Source of the DNA: Thauera terpenica 58Eu | GTDB lineage: Bacteria > Pseudomonadota > Gammaproteobacteria > Burkholderiales > Rhodocyclaceae | Assembly (NCBI RefSeq): GCF_000443165.1 | Contig: NZ_ATJV01000047.1 | Coordinates: 1-64,000, forward strand | Length of the DNA stretch: 64,000 nt | Direction: 5' to 3' | Part shown: positions 45,592 through 54,636 of the stretch, in pieces | Numbering within the stretch: position 1 is the stretch's first letter | Layout of the letters: each line of letters opens with the position of its first letter | Translations under genes and position numbers: made by a program | Notes under the pieces: model-generated | The model's database searches: none | The model's input: the letters and a program-made list of their open reading frames with translations, nothing else | Told to the model about the DNA's origin: nothing

Positions 45592-46122
45592 TCATGCTTG
45601 GGCGAGGCGCTCGATTTCGCGGTCGACGAAATCCGATGCCGTCTCCACCAGCTCGATGCAGCGCGGATCCGCACTCTTCAGCGCGCCCCTGACGCCATGC
45701 ACCGCGCGGCGCAGGTGGCGTTGCAGGAAATCGCGCTGCGCGCGGGCGAGCGAGCCCAGCGCCTCTGCGTCGCCGGCCGAGCGGCTCTCCAGGTGCGCCA
45801 GGAAGTGCATGAACTGGAACTCCACGCTGAGGTGGTCGGGCATTTCGGCGCGCTCTTCGCGCCCCAGCCCGAAGAAGCCGTAGAAGCGCATCAGCTCCTC
45901 GAACAGCGCGCTCTGGTCGACGTCGGCGTAGGAGCCCTCGCGCAGCGAGCAGGCGGTCCTGCACACCGAGGGATCGAAGGCTTCATTGAAGACCGCACCG
46001 GGAATCGCGAGCGCGCTGCGCGCCGCACCGTCGTAGGTGAAGGCGCTCGCCAGCGCGCCGTAGAGCCCGCTGCGCCCGGCGGCATCGCCGGCCAGCGTGG
46101 CCATCTCGTCGCGCGCGTTCAT
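45592..46122 (-). CDS. TorD/DmsD-family molybdoenzyme chaperone (delta subunit)
   Basis: 176-aa all-helical chaperone. The helix segment ALFEELMRFYGFFGLGREERAEMPDHLSVEFQFMHFLAHLE carries the family pattern (E-x-P-D-H-L-x-x-E-F-x-F-M). It inserts molybdenum cofactor into, and holds back Tat export of, its partner. It overlaps the alpha-subunit stop by ATGA, as expected for a dedicated chaperone. Confidence 0.9.
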   Translation of the reverse strand: MNARDEMATLAGDAAGRSGLYGALASAFTYDGAARSALAIPGAVFNEAFDPSVCRTACSLREGSYADVDQSALFEELMRFYGFFGLGREERAEMPDHLSVEFQFMHFLAHLESRSAGDAEALGSLARAQRDFLQRHLRRAVHGVRGALKSADPRCIELVETASDFVDREIERLAQA

Positions 46123-49022
46123 GTCCGGCCCCCGTCGGCGATGCGCTCGACTTCGACGCGCGTATCGCGGTCGAAGACCGAGTTCTGCCCCTGCAGCAGG
46201 CCCGCGGTGAGATGCGGATGCCCGCCGGCCAGCTCGACGGGGTTCAACGGCGAGGGCGACACGGTGTTCATGTCGCCCGGCCCCTCGAACTGATACTGCT
46301 CCCAAGCGTGATGCATCAGCGTCTGCCCGGGCCGCAGGCTGGGCGACACCTTGGCCCTGCACTTGAAGCTGCCGATGTCGTTGCGCACGCGGATCCAGTC
46401 ATCGTCGGCGATGCCGCGCTGCACCGCGTCGGCCACGGACATCAGCATGTAGGGCTCAGGGCGGGCCTCCAGGCGCAGCATCAGGCTGCTGTCGCGCCAG
46501 GTGGAGTGGATGCTCCAGCGCGTCTTGCCGCCGGTCATCATCAGCGGATAGTTGCCGCCGATCATCGGCGGCGCCTTGAAGCGCGGCAGCAGTTCGTCGA
46601 GTTCGTCGTAGAACGGGTGGTCGACGAAGAACTGGATGCGCCGGCTCGCCGTCGGATACGGCACCTTGTCGCGCACGTGGAAGGTCAGCGGCACGATGCT
46701 GTCGTCGGCGGGGAACTCGCACATGCTGCCGATGGAGACCGGATCCTCCGGCAGGCCGTCGAAGCGCGCGAAGCCCTTCTGCTTGACCTCGTCCCAGGTC
46801 TTGTTCTTGTGCGTGGAGGAGAGGTCGAAGATCGCGCGCGCCACCTTGTCGTCGTCGCCCTCGCGGAATTCGCCCTGCATGGTGAGGTCGTCGTACAGGG
46901 TGTCGAGCTTGACTTCCAGCCCCTGCGGGCTCTTCACCGCGCTGATTCCGCGCTCCCGCGCGCGCTTCTGGATGTGCTTGGCCAGCAGCACGATGATGCT
47001 CCAGTCGGTCTTCGCCTCGCCGAGCGGCGCGGTCGCCTGATCGCAGGTGGTCAGGTAGGGCGACAGCGGCGTGACCCACTTGAGGTTGGTGCGCTCGTAC
47101 CACGGCGCGGCGGGCAGCACGTAGTCCGCGTGGCGGGCGGTGGAGTTGATGCGCCAGTCCATCACCACGACCTTCTTCAGCTTGGGCCACAGCACCTCGA
47201 GCAGCTTCTCGCTGCCGCGCAGCCGGCGCAGCGGATTGCTGACGAGCGAGATCATGATGCGCGGCGGCCGATCCGGCGCCGGCTGCAGCGGCTGCCACTG
47301 CTTGCTCAGCGACTCGTCCAGGTAGGCCTGCAGCGGCCGCTTGTTGCCCAGCCCCCATTCTTCGGCGCGCGCCGACAGCTCGCCGATGCCGCCATGGACC
47401 GACCAGAACAGCGTGCCGGACGTCCAGATCGGCAGCCGGATCAGCGGATTGCCCGGCACGAACATCAGGCGCCCGAGCCCCTGCACCACCATCTCGTGCG
47501 AATCGCCGGCGTCCAGCCGCTGCTGGATGAAGGGTTCGAGGCGGCCGAAAGTCTCGGCGACCTCGCGCATGTTCGGCGTCAGCGCGAACTTGTCGCCGCC
47601 GTCGACGTTGAGCACCGGGAAGCCCGAGAAACCCGCTCCGCGCCGGCCGATGTTGCCGGTCAGCGCGAAGATCAGCGCCATGGCGCGCTCGGCGAGGTTG
47701 CCGTGGTAGTACTTGCACATGCTCGTCTGGGCGATGTTGGCGACCTTGTCCACGCTGACGATCTCGTGCGCGAGGCGCCGGATCATCTTCGGGCTGACGC
47801 CGCACATCTGCGATGCCGCCTCGGGCGTGTAGTCGGCCAGGCGGTCCCTGAGCAGTGAATAGACGCTGCGCACTTCGACGCGCTGGCCGTCCTTGAGCGT
47901 CACGCTGCGGCTCACGTCCAGCATCGGGTCGAGCGCTTCGAGCGCCAGCGAGCGGAAAGGCGCCGTCTGCAGGCTGTCGCTGTGGGCGTCCCACAGCATG
48001 TGGTGGTCTTCCCTGCCCTCGGCCTGCATGTCGGCCTGCTTGAGGAAGCGGCTGGTGTCGGTGCGCACCAGCAGCGGCAGGTCGGTCTGCTCCTTGACGA
48101 AGGCCTCCTTGACGTGGCCGCCAGCGACGATCAGGTGACACACCGCCATCGCCAGCGCCGCGTCGGTGCCGGGCTTGATCGGGATCCACAGGTCGGACTT
48201 GATCGCCGACGGGTTGTAGTCCGGCGCGACCGAGATGATCTTCGCCCCGCGGTAGCGCGCCTCGGTGAAGAAGTGCGCCTGCGGGATCTGCGTATAGATC
48301 GGGTTGCCGCCCCAGAACAGGATCAGGTCGGAATAGAAGTAGTCGTCGGCGGAGCGCTCGAAGGCGATCTTGCCGAAGGTCTCCAGCGTGCCGCGGCGCG
48401 AGTCGCCGATCTCGCCGTCCATGTCCAGGCTGATCGACTGGGTCAGCATGCTGAAGCGGCCCTGCGCCGCCATCGACACGCCGAGGTCGATGCCCGGCCC
48501 CAGGTCCCAGATCGTGCGGTCGGTGCCTTCCTCGACGGTGACGTCGAGATAGGCGTCGGCGATGTCGTCGAGCGCCTCGTCCCAGCTCACGCGCTCCCAC
48601 TTGCCGCTGCCGCGCGGCCCCACGCGGCGCATCGGGTGCGTGATGCGGGTGTCGTCGTACATGCGCTCGGAAAAGCAGCCGCCCTTCTGGCAGCCGCGCG
48701 GGTTGTAGTCGGGCAGCTCGGGGTTGATCTGCTCGTACTCGGCGGCCTGCTCCTCGCGATAGACGATGCCGTCCTTGACGTACACGTCCCAGGAGCAGTG
48801 CGCCTGGTACCAGCAGTTGAGGTGGTGGGTGCTGCGCACCACCTTGTCCCAGGTCCACTGGCTGCGATAGACGTCCTTCCACGAGGTGTACAGCGGCACG
48901 GCCGGTGCGTTGCCGCCGGCGACGCCCGCTGCCGCGTTGACGACGAAGCCGGGCAGGGAAAGGCTGCCCATCAGCGCCGCCGCGCTCTTCAGGAAGCCAC
49001 GACGATTCATCACGGCGCTCAT
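46119..49022 (-). CDS. Molybdopterin alpha subunit, ethylbenzene/steroid-C25-dehydrogenase type
   Basis: 967-aa catalytic subunit of a type II DMSO-reductase-family enzyme. A twin-arginine signal (NRRGFLKSAAALMG, residues 6-19) predicts periplasmic export. A His/Cys cluster site is visible: H66-x3-C70, C76 and C111. MDGEIGDSRRG probably holds the molybdenum Asp ligand of type II enzymes (inference). Length matches EbdA (~975) and steroid C25 dehydrogenase. Known relatives hydroxylate ethylbenzene, p-cymene or sterol side chains anaerobically with water. Coupled by ATGA to both the beta gene and the chaperone gene. Substrate unknown. Confidence 0.9.
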   Translation of the reverse strand: MSAVMNRRGFLKSAAALMGSLSLPGFVVNAAAGVAGGNAPAVPLYTSWKDVYRSQWTWDKVVRSTHHLNCWYQAHCSWDVYVKDGIVYREEQAAEYEQINPELPDYNPRGCQKGGCFSERMYDDTRITHPMRRVGPRGSGKWERVSWDEALDDIADAYLDVTVEEGTDRTIWDLGPGIDLGVSMAAQGRFSMLTQSISLDMDGEIGDSRRGTLETFGKIAFERSADDYFYSDLILFWGGNPIYTQIPQAHFFTEARYRGAKIISVAPDYNPSAIKSDLWIPIKPGTDAALAMAVCHLIVAGGHVKEAFVKEQTDLPLLVRTDTSRFLKQADMQAEGREDHHMLWDAHSDSLQTAPFRSLALEALDPMLDVSRSVTLKDGQRVEVRSVYSLLRDRLADYTPEAASQMCGVSPKMIRRLAHEIVSVDKVANIAQTSMCKYYHGNLAERAMALIFALTGNIGRRGAGFSGFPVLNVDGGDKFALTPNMREVAETFGRLEPFIQQRLDAGDSHEMVVQGLGRLMFVPGNPLIRLPIWTSGTLFWSVHGGIGELSARAEEWGLGNKRPLQAYLDESLSKQWQPLQPAPDRPPRIMISLVSNPLRRLRGSEKLLEVLWPKLKKVVVMDWRINSTARHADYVLPAAPWYERTNLKWVTPLSPYLTTCDQATAPLGEAKTDWSIIVLLAKHIQKRARERGISAVKSPQGLEVKLDTLYDDLTMQGEFREGDDDKVARAIFDLSSTHKNKTWDEVKQKGFARFDGLPEDPVSIGSMCEFPADDSIVPLTFHVRDKVPYPTASRRIQFFVDHPFYDELDELLPRFKAPPMIGGNYPLMMTGGKTRWSIHSTWRDSSLMLRLEARPEPYMLMSVADAVQRGIADDDWIRVRNDIGSFKCRAKVSPSLRPGQTLMHHAWEQYQFEGPGDMNTVSPSPLNPVELAGGHPHLTAGLLQGQNSVFDRDTRVEVERIADGGRT

Positions 49023-50191
49023 GCCCGACCTCCATTCTTGTATTCCGCCTTGCTGAAGAAGCGGATCGTCGACGCCTTGGGTTCGCTCGATTCCGCCATC
49101 GACGCCATGACTTCGTCCGACGACAGCGGGTCCTTCTCGCCCAGCGGATTCTTGAAGCCCTGGCGGTTGGCCGGGATCGGGCGCATGCGTGCGGCATCGC
49201 GCGGGTGCTTCTGGAAGGGGCCGAACATGTCGAGCCACTTGCGCGCGATCAGCAGGTCCATCAGTTCGGAGGGTTCGCCGCGCCGGCTCTTGTCCTGCTC
49301 GCGCCTGACGGTTTCGAGGGCGTGATGCACGCCGTCGCCGAACAGCGAGACCAGGTATTCGGTGGGAATGCGCGGCTCGTCGGTGGCGTTGCCGTCCTCG
49401 TCGAGCTTCGGCGGCGACAGCGGCGGCACGTAGAACACGTTGGGCTCGGTGCCGTACTCGGCATGCAGCGGCAGCGCCACCTTCCACTTCGTCACCAGCT
49501 TCCAGATCGGCCCTTCGGGGTCATCGAGGTAGCCGACGAAGCGCACGCGCCCCGGGCACTGGCGCGAGCAGGCGGTGGTGACGCCCTCGTCGATGCGCGG
49601 GAAGCAGAAGATGCACTTCTGCGACACGCCTTCCATCTCGTTGTAATAGATCTTCTTGTAGGGGCAGGCTTCCTGGCAGAAGCGGTAGCCCTTGCAGCGG
49701 TCCTCGTCGATCAGCACGATGCCGTCCTCTTCGCGCTTGGTGATCGCCTTGCGCGGACAGGCTTCGAGACAGGCCGGGTGGGTGCAGTGGTTGCAGATCC
49801 GCGGCATGTAGAAGTAGTGGCTGTTGGGGAACTCGCCGCCGCCCTGGTCCTCGTCCCAGTTCGGCCCCTTGCCGTGCCTGCCGCCGTCGGCCGCCAGCGA
49901 GATGTCCGACTTGCCGCCGAAGAACACGTCCTTGTGGTTGAACTCCCAGGCCTTGCCGAAATCCTCCACCGTCGGGCGGATGCCCGGCTGCGCCACGCCG
50001 TCCTTGAAGCCGCCGCCCATCTTTTCGAAGTTGTGCGGCGTGCCGGCTCCGGGCTGGGTGTTCACCGTGTTCCACAGCATGTGTTCCATGCCTTCACGGC
50101 GGGTCCACAGGGTCTTGCAGGCCACGGTGCAGGTCTGGCAGCCGATGCACTTGTTGAGGTCCATGACCATGGCCACTTGTCGCTTGCTCAT
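49019..50191 (-). CDS. Iron-sulfur beta subunit of the molybdenum dehydrogenase
   Basis: 390-aa electron-transfer subunit with four cysteine groups: C15-IGC-QTC-TVAC, CNHCTHPACLEACP, CKGYRFCQEACP and CIFCFPRIDEGVTTACSRQCPGR. The Tyr in the third group replaces a cysteine, as in NarH/EbdB where that cluster is 3Fe-4S. No signal peptide; it would be exported with the alpha subunit. Somewhat longer than EbdB (~350) owing to a C-terminal extension. Confidence 0.93.
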   Translation of the reverse strand: MSKRQVAMVMDLNKCIGCQTCTVACKTLWTRREGMEHMLWNTVNTQPGAGTPHNFEKMGGGFKDGVAQPGIRPTVEDFGKAWEFNHKDVFFGGKSDISLAADGGRHGKGPNWDEDQGGGEFPNSHYFYMPRICNHCTHPACLEACPRKAITKREEDGIVLIDEDRCKGYRFCQEACPYKKIYYNEMEGVSQKCIFCFPRIDEGVTTACSRQCPGRVRFVGYLDDPEGPIWKLVTKWKVALPLHAEYGTEPNVFYVPPLSPPKLDEDGNATDEPRIPTEYLVSLFGDGVHHALETVRREQDKSRRGEPSELMDLLIARKWLDMFGPFQKHPRDAARMRPIPANRQGFKNPLGEKDPLSSDEVMASMAESSEPKASTIRFFSKAEYKNGGRA

Positions 50192-50203
50192 GCGAAAGCT
50201 CCT

Positions 50204-50833
50204 TTACGCGTCGAGGACCAGTTCGGCCCAGTCGATCGAAAACGCCTTGATCCCGCCGCGCTCGTCGTTGCCGCCGCGCCACACCGCGAAACCGATGCCG
50301 GTCTTCCCGCCTGCCTCGAGCGGGGCGACGTCGCCGCGGCTGCCGAGCACACGGGTGATCACCACATGCCAGCGCCCATCGCGCGCCAGCGCGCGCGCGC
50401 TACAGTCGAGCTCGGGCCCGGAGTTGGTCGACTGGCCGATGCCGGTGGCGAGCTGCGACTTCACCCCCGGCTTGTTCGCCTGCCAGCGCAGGAAATGGAT
50501 CGGCGCGTCCTCGGCGCCCATCAGCATGAGCACCGGGTTGCCGCGCACCGGCAGGGCGAGGGCCAGCGCATCGGGAAAATCCGTGCCGCCGGGGCTGACC
50601 CCGGTCCAGCTCACGCGCACGGCCCAGCGCAGGCCGTCGTGCACGGCGGCGACCTCCAGCCCGGGATCCGCGCCGTACTCGCGCCCCTGCCAGGAATTGC
50701 GGATGTATTCGGTCGGCTGCATCACCAGCGGCGCCGCAATCATGTCGATCCGCACCGGCTCGAACCTGGCCCAGCCTGCATCACCGGGCTCGGCGAAGGC
50801 CGCCACATCCTTTATTCGGCGTGTCACTAGCAC
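50204..50833 (-). CDS. Haem b gamma subunit of the molybdenum dehydrogenase
   Basis: 209-aa protein of the ethylbenzene-dehydrogenase-related haem-binding family. VLMLMGAEDAPIHFLRWQANKPG probably contains the Met ligand and GGIKAFSIDW the Lys ligand known from EbdC (positions inferred). No clear signal peptide. Start GTG at 50833 with AAGGAGA upstream. It is the first gene of the operon, giving the order gamma-beta-alpha-delta, unlike the alpha-beta-gamma-delta order of ebdABCD. Confidence 0.85.
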   Translation of the reverse strand: MLVTRRIKDVAAFAEPGDAGWARFEPVRIDMIAAPLVMQPTEYIRNSWQGREYGADPGLEVAAVHDGLRWAVRVSWTGVSPGGTDFPDALALALPVRGNPVLMLMGAEDAPIHFLRWQANKPGVKSQLATGIGQSTNSGPELDCSARALARDGRWHVVITRVLGSRGDVAPLEAGGKTGIGFAVWRGGNDERGGIKAFSIDWAELVLDA

Positions 50834-50926
50834 TCTCTGTCTCCTTGGTCCGCACAATTGGCCGGCATGATTCGACTCACACCACTCGGACCCGGACTTT
50901 CCGGCCGGCCGGCCAAGCCTGCACCT

Positions 50927-50941
50927 ACCCTGAGTTAGGGT
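50927..50941. promoter_or_regulatory. Inverted repeat in the divergent regulator/dehydrogenase promoter region
   Basis: ACCCT-gagtt-AGGGT in the 263-bp gap between the gamma-subunit gene (minus) and the MalT-like regulator gene (plus). Candidate regulator binding site by position and symmetry only. Confidence 0.4.
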
Positions 50942-51096
50942 CGGGCGCCCGAACCCGGGCCTGGATGCGCGCCGCGCCAGCGCGGAAGCGGCGCGCAGGC
51001 TTCCTGGCGGGAAAGCGAGCGCGTAGAATCGCCGTCAGGACGGAGGCAGCGAAGAAGCCCGGCGGCGCACGGGCCACACCACGGAGGAAGCAGGCA

Positions 51097-53844
51097 GTGA
51101 GCAACCTGGCAGCGACGAGGACAACGACCGACGCCGGCACCGGTGTCGCGAACGACCAGCAGGATGCGCCTGCGCTCCATCTCAAGCCGGTATGCACCCG
51201 TACGATCCGGCGCTTCTCGCGCCTCGACGCCCTGCCGCCGCTGCTGCTCGTCGTCGCCCCCACCGGCTACGGCAAGACCGTCTTCCTCTCGACGATTGCC
51301 GAGCACCTGCGCCGCTGCGGCTGCCGGACGCTGGTGCATACGCTGGACGAAGGAGAACCGGATTTCAGCACCGCCCTGCTGAGCATCGAACAGCTGCTCG
51401 GTTGCGTCAGCATGGACATCGGGATGATGTTCTGCGGCGGCCCGATGATCGAGTCCGACTCGCGCATCGACAACATCCTCCAGGCGGCGGGAAGGCTCGA
51501 GGAAGACGTGGTGGTGCTGCTCGACGGTTTCGACGCGTCGCGCGACACCGAACTCGGCAACCTGGTCGAGCACCTGGCCCTCAGCCGCCTGACCCGCCTG
51601 CGCATCGTCCTGACCACCACCGAGCTGCCGGCGGAGATCCTGCACCGGGTGCGCCTGCAAGGCGGCACGAAAGAGCTGGGGCCGGCCGAACTCAGCATGG
51701 GCAGCGAGGAAATCCGCGAGCTGTTCGCGACCGCGCAGGTCAACCCGGTCCAGCTGACGGCCGACCAGGTGGCTGCGATCGAGGCCCAGACCGAAGGCTG
51801 GCCCGCGGCCGTGCGCCTGATGCACGTCGCCATGTCCTCGAACGTCGATCCGGGCGCGCTGCGCATCGGCGACGGCTTCGAGACCAGCCTGACCGATACC
51901 CTGTCGCGCAAGGTGCTCGCGGCGCTCGACCCGGCGATCACGCGCTTCCTGTTCGAGATCGCCGATCTCGAAACCTTCAACGCCGAGCTTTGCGCCCACA
52001 TGACGGGCAACAGCCGCGCCGGCGAAATCCTCGCCGAGCTGATCCGGCTGAACCTGATGATCTTCCCCGCGACCGGCCGTCCCGGCTGGTACCGCCTGCA
52101 CAACCTCTTCCGCGACTTCCTGCGCCGCGAGTCGCACGCCGCGCGCGACGAGCGGGAGCGCAACGCGCTGCTGGCGCGGGCGCTGGACTGGTGCCGGCGG
52201 AACGGCCATCTGCACGACGCCTTCGAACTGGCCCTGGGCATCCGCGACGGCCGCCAGGCGAGCGAACTGCTGGCGGCGCGCGCCCAGCGCCTGGTGCGGG
52301 ACCAGGGGCAGATCTACTACTACATCACCGCCTACGAGCGCCTGCTCGAGATCGAGGCGTTCCCGGCGGACGAGGCGCAATACTGGTACGTCTGGGCGAT
52401 GGTCTTCGCCCGGCAATACGAAAAGGCCTACCGCGTCCTCGCCGCGATGCGGCACGGCAACGCCACGGACGCTCCGGACGACCGCATGCTCCGGCACAAG
52501 CAGGCGCTGCTGTCGACCATCCTGTTCTCCCTCGACCGCGTCGCCGAGGCACGCACGCGCGGCGAGCGCTGGCTCGAATCGGACGACGGCCTCGAGCCCT
52601 TCGAGACTTCCGGCGTGGCCTGCGTGGTCGGCACCTCGGGCGTGGCCGAACTGGACTTCCAGGCCGCGCGGCGGGGCATCCAGCTCGCACGCAACGCCAT
52701 GAGCCGGGCGGGGAGCGAATACGGCCTGGCCTGGATCAGCTGCCTGGAGGCTCTGGTCGACGTCGAGGAAGGCGACACGCCGTTCGACGTCTCCCCCCTG
52801 AAGGAGGCGATCGAGCGCGCGCGGCGGACCCTCGGCCCGCTGGCGCCGATCATCTCGACCATGGACATCATGGCCGCACGGATCGCGCTGGAACGCGGCG
52901 AGCTGGACGAAGCGCGCGAACGCGTGCTGCACGGCCTCAGCCAGGCCAAGCAGCACGGCTTCGTCGACACGACCAAGGTCGCCCTCGACGTCGCGATCCG
53001 GCTGTGGGACGGCTGCCAGGACTCGGTCTTCGCCCCGCGCCACCTGGACGCGGTGGCCACCAGCTTTCCCCCCCGCCTGCAGTTGATCCTGAACTGCGCG
53101 GTGCTGGTCAGGCTCGTCCGCCTGGGCCTGACGCAGCAGGCGCTCGACTGGGCGCGCCGCCAGGATCTCGAAGGCCTGCTCGGCACGCGCCCACCGGCCT
53201 TCCCCGCCGGTCAGCTCGGCAGCGCCCGCCGCGCCCGGCTCGACGCCCGCCTCGCCTGGCTCGTCGCGCAGCGGGACTTCGGCGCCGCGCTGGCGCTCGT
53301 GGAAACCGAGCTGCAGCCCGCGCTGAAATCGACCTGCGCCACCTGGAAGGTCCACCTGCTGCTGAACCGCGTCCAGATTCTGTCCTGCATCGGGCAGGCG
53401 GCCCAGGCAGGCAAGTCCCTGCTGCGTGCGATCGGCATCGCGGCGCCGCGCCACCTGCGCCAGCCCTTCATCGAGTTCGCCGACGTGATCCGCCCGCTGA
53501 TCGTGACCGACGACAGGAAGCAGTGGCCCCTGGTCACCGAAGTGGAACTGAGCTTCTTCGCCGAGTTGAAGCAGCGCCTCAGCACCACCCGCGAGCTCGA
53601 CCGCAGCGCGGGCGCGAACGAACCCGCGCGCGAGAACGTCGATCTCGAAACGCCGACTGCGCGCGAACTCGAACTGCTGGGCTATCTCGACGGCGGCCTA
53701 TCGAACCAGGACATCGCCGACCGGCTCGGCCTCACCGTGGGCACGGTGAAATGGCACCTGCACAACCTCTTCACGAAGCTGGGCGTGCGCAACCGTTCGG
53801 CAGCGCTGTTCAAGGCCAAGCGGGTCGGGTTGCTCGGCCGTTGA
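51097..53844 (+). CDS. MalT-like LuxR-family ATP-dependent transcriptional regulator
   Basis: 915-aa large one-component regulator. Walker A APTGYGKTVFLSTIA near residue 50, a STAND NTPase region, tetratricopeptide-like middle, and a C-terminal LuxR helix-turn-helix (TARELELLGYLDGGLSNQD then IADRLGLTVGTVKWHLHNLF). The GTG at 51097 with GGAGGAAG upstream is preferred; an ATG at 50965 is possible. Divergent from the molybdenum-enzyme operon and therefore its likely activator. Confidence 0.9.
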   Translation: MSNLAATRTTTDAGTGVANDQQDAPALHLKPVCTRTIRRFSRLDALPPLLLVVAPTGYGKTVFLSTIAEHLRRCGCRTLVHTLDEGEPDFSTALLSIEQLLGCVSMDIGMMFCGGPMIESDSRIDNILQAAGRLEEDVVVLLDGFDASRDTELGNLVEHLALSRLTRLRIVLTTTELPAEILHRVRLQGGTKELGPAELSMGSEEIRELFATAQVNPVQLTADQVAAIEAQTEGWPAAVRLMHVAMSSNVDPGALRIGDGFETSLTDTLSRKVLAALDPAITRFLFEIADLETFNAELCAHMTGNSRAGEILAELIRLNLMIFPATGRPGWYRLHNLFRDFLRRESHAARDERERNALLARALDWCRRNGHLHDAFELALGIRDGRQASELLAARAQRLVRDQGQIYYYITAYERLLEIEAFPADEAQYWYVWAMVFARQYEKAYRVLAAMRHGNATDAPDDRMLRHKQALLSTILFSLDRVAEARTRGERWLESDDGLEPFETSGVACVVGTSGVAELDFQAARRGIQLARNAMSRAGSEYGLAWISCLEALVDVEEGDTPFDVSPLKEAIERARRTLGPLAPIISTMDIMAARIALERGELDEARERVLHGLSQAKQHGFVDTTKVALDVAIRLWDGCQDSVFAPRHLDAVATSFPPRLQLILNCAVLVRLVRLGLTQQALDWARRQDLEGLLGTRPPAFPAGQLGSARRARLDARLAWLVAQRDFGAALALVETELQPALKSTCATWKVHLLLNRVQILSCIGQAAQAGKSLLRAIGIAAPRHLRQPFIEFADVIRPLIVTDDRKQWPLVTEVELSFFAELKQRLSTTRELDRSAGANEPARENVDLETPTARELELLGYLDGGLSNQDIADRLGLTVGTVKWHLHNLFTKLGVRNRSAALFKAKRVGLLGR

Positions 53845-54630
53845 CGGCTTCGCCCTGCCAGCCTGCACCGGGAAGGCTCGCACTGGTCGGACAAAGCTCG
53901 ACCTGCGCCAGTCGTACTGCCGAGTGACGATCGGAAACGCCCAGCTTGCGGTATATGGTCTTCAGATGCCATTTCACCGTTTCCGGCGCAATCGACAGCG
54001 CCCTGGCGATCTGCTTGTTGGAGTTGTTCTGCATCAGCAGTTCCAGCACCAGCGTTTCGCGACGGGAAAGCGTCTCGACGGCATGCGGGGCGGCGCCGGT
54101 TCTGTCAAACGGCGTCTCGACTCCAAGTGCGGTAAAAAGCCGTTTCCACCAGTCGGCCCGGGGCGATGATTCACCTTCTGCGGTGGCGCAGCTCAACAGC
54201 AAGGGAACGATCGCTTCGCCCTCATCGGCCAGGAAACGCACCATGCCGTTGCGCGCGCTCAACGCAAGCACTTCGGCAAGGCATCCCTGCGCCTCCGCGG
54301 TATTGCCAAGCGCGTGGAGGGCGACGGCCAACAGGATGCGGAGCTGCGCGATCTCGTAACGAGTTACTGCCGGGCACCGCTCCCCGGTCGCCAACGCGTC
54401 ACCGAGCAAGCCTCGCACCTCGGAGAAGCGCCGCAAGTGCAGCAGCCAGCGCGCCCTTGCCGCCAGGGCCAGCATCTCGATATCCGCCCTGTCCGGCTCG
54501 TTCCGCGCAAGCAGGTTGCGGATGGCGTCGAGCTTGTCGAGGGATCGCTGCGCCGCCGCAATCTGGTTCTCCCTCAACTGAATGCGCAGCCGCTCCACGG
54601 CACAGGCCGCCGCCAGAGCCGGCCAGCCAC
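53810..54630 (-). pseudogene. Second MalT-like LuxR regulator, 3' part
   Basis: C-terminal ~273 codons of a MalT-like regulator, including the DNA-binding domain (LSRRETLVLELLMQNNSNKQ then IARALSIAPETVKWHLKTIY). The coding sequence begins at ECRGWPALAAACAVERL at the left edge of an IS1634-family insertion. It overlaps the end of the convergent paralogous regulator by 35 bp. Without its own promoter and N-terminus it is probably not functional. Confidence 0.88.
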
Positions 54631-54636
54631 GGCACT
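54631..54636. repeat. IS1634 target-site duplication, left copy
   Basis: GGCACT, repeated at 56559-56564. Removing the element plus one copy fuses the two regulator halves in frame. Confidence 0.85.

Noticed and set aside
46456-49197. 913-codon minus-strand open frame inside the alpha-subunit gene
   Set aside because: Arg/Ala-rich shifted-frame shadow of the molybdopterin subunit, without any motif of its own.
50935-53454. 839-codon minus-strand frame and 911-codon plus-strand frame overlapping the MalT-like regulator
   Set aside because: Both are out-of-frame shadows; only the 51097-53844 frame shows the P-loop and LuxR helix-turn-helix.
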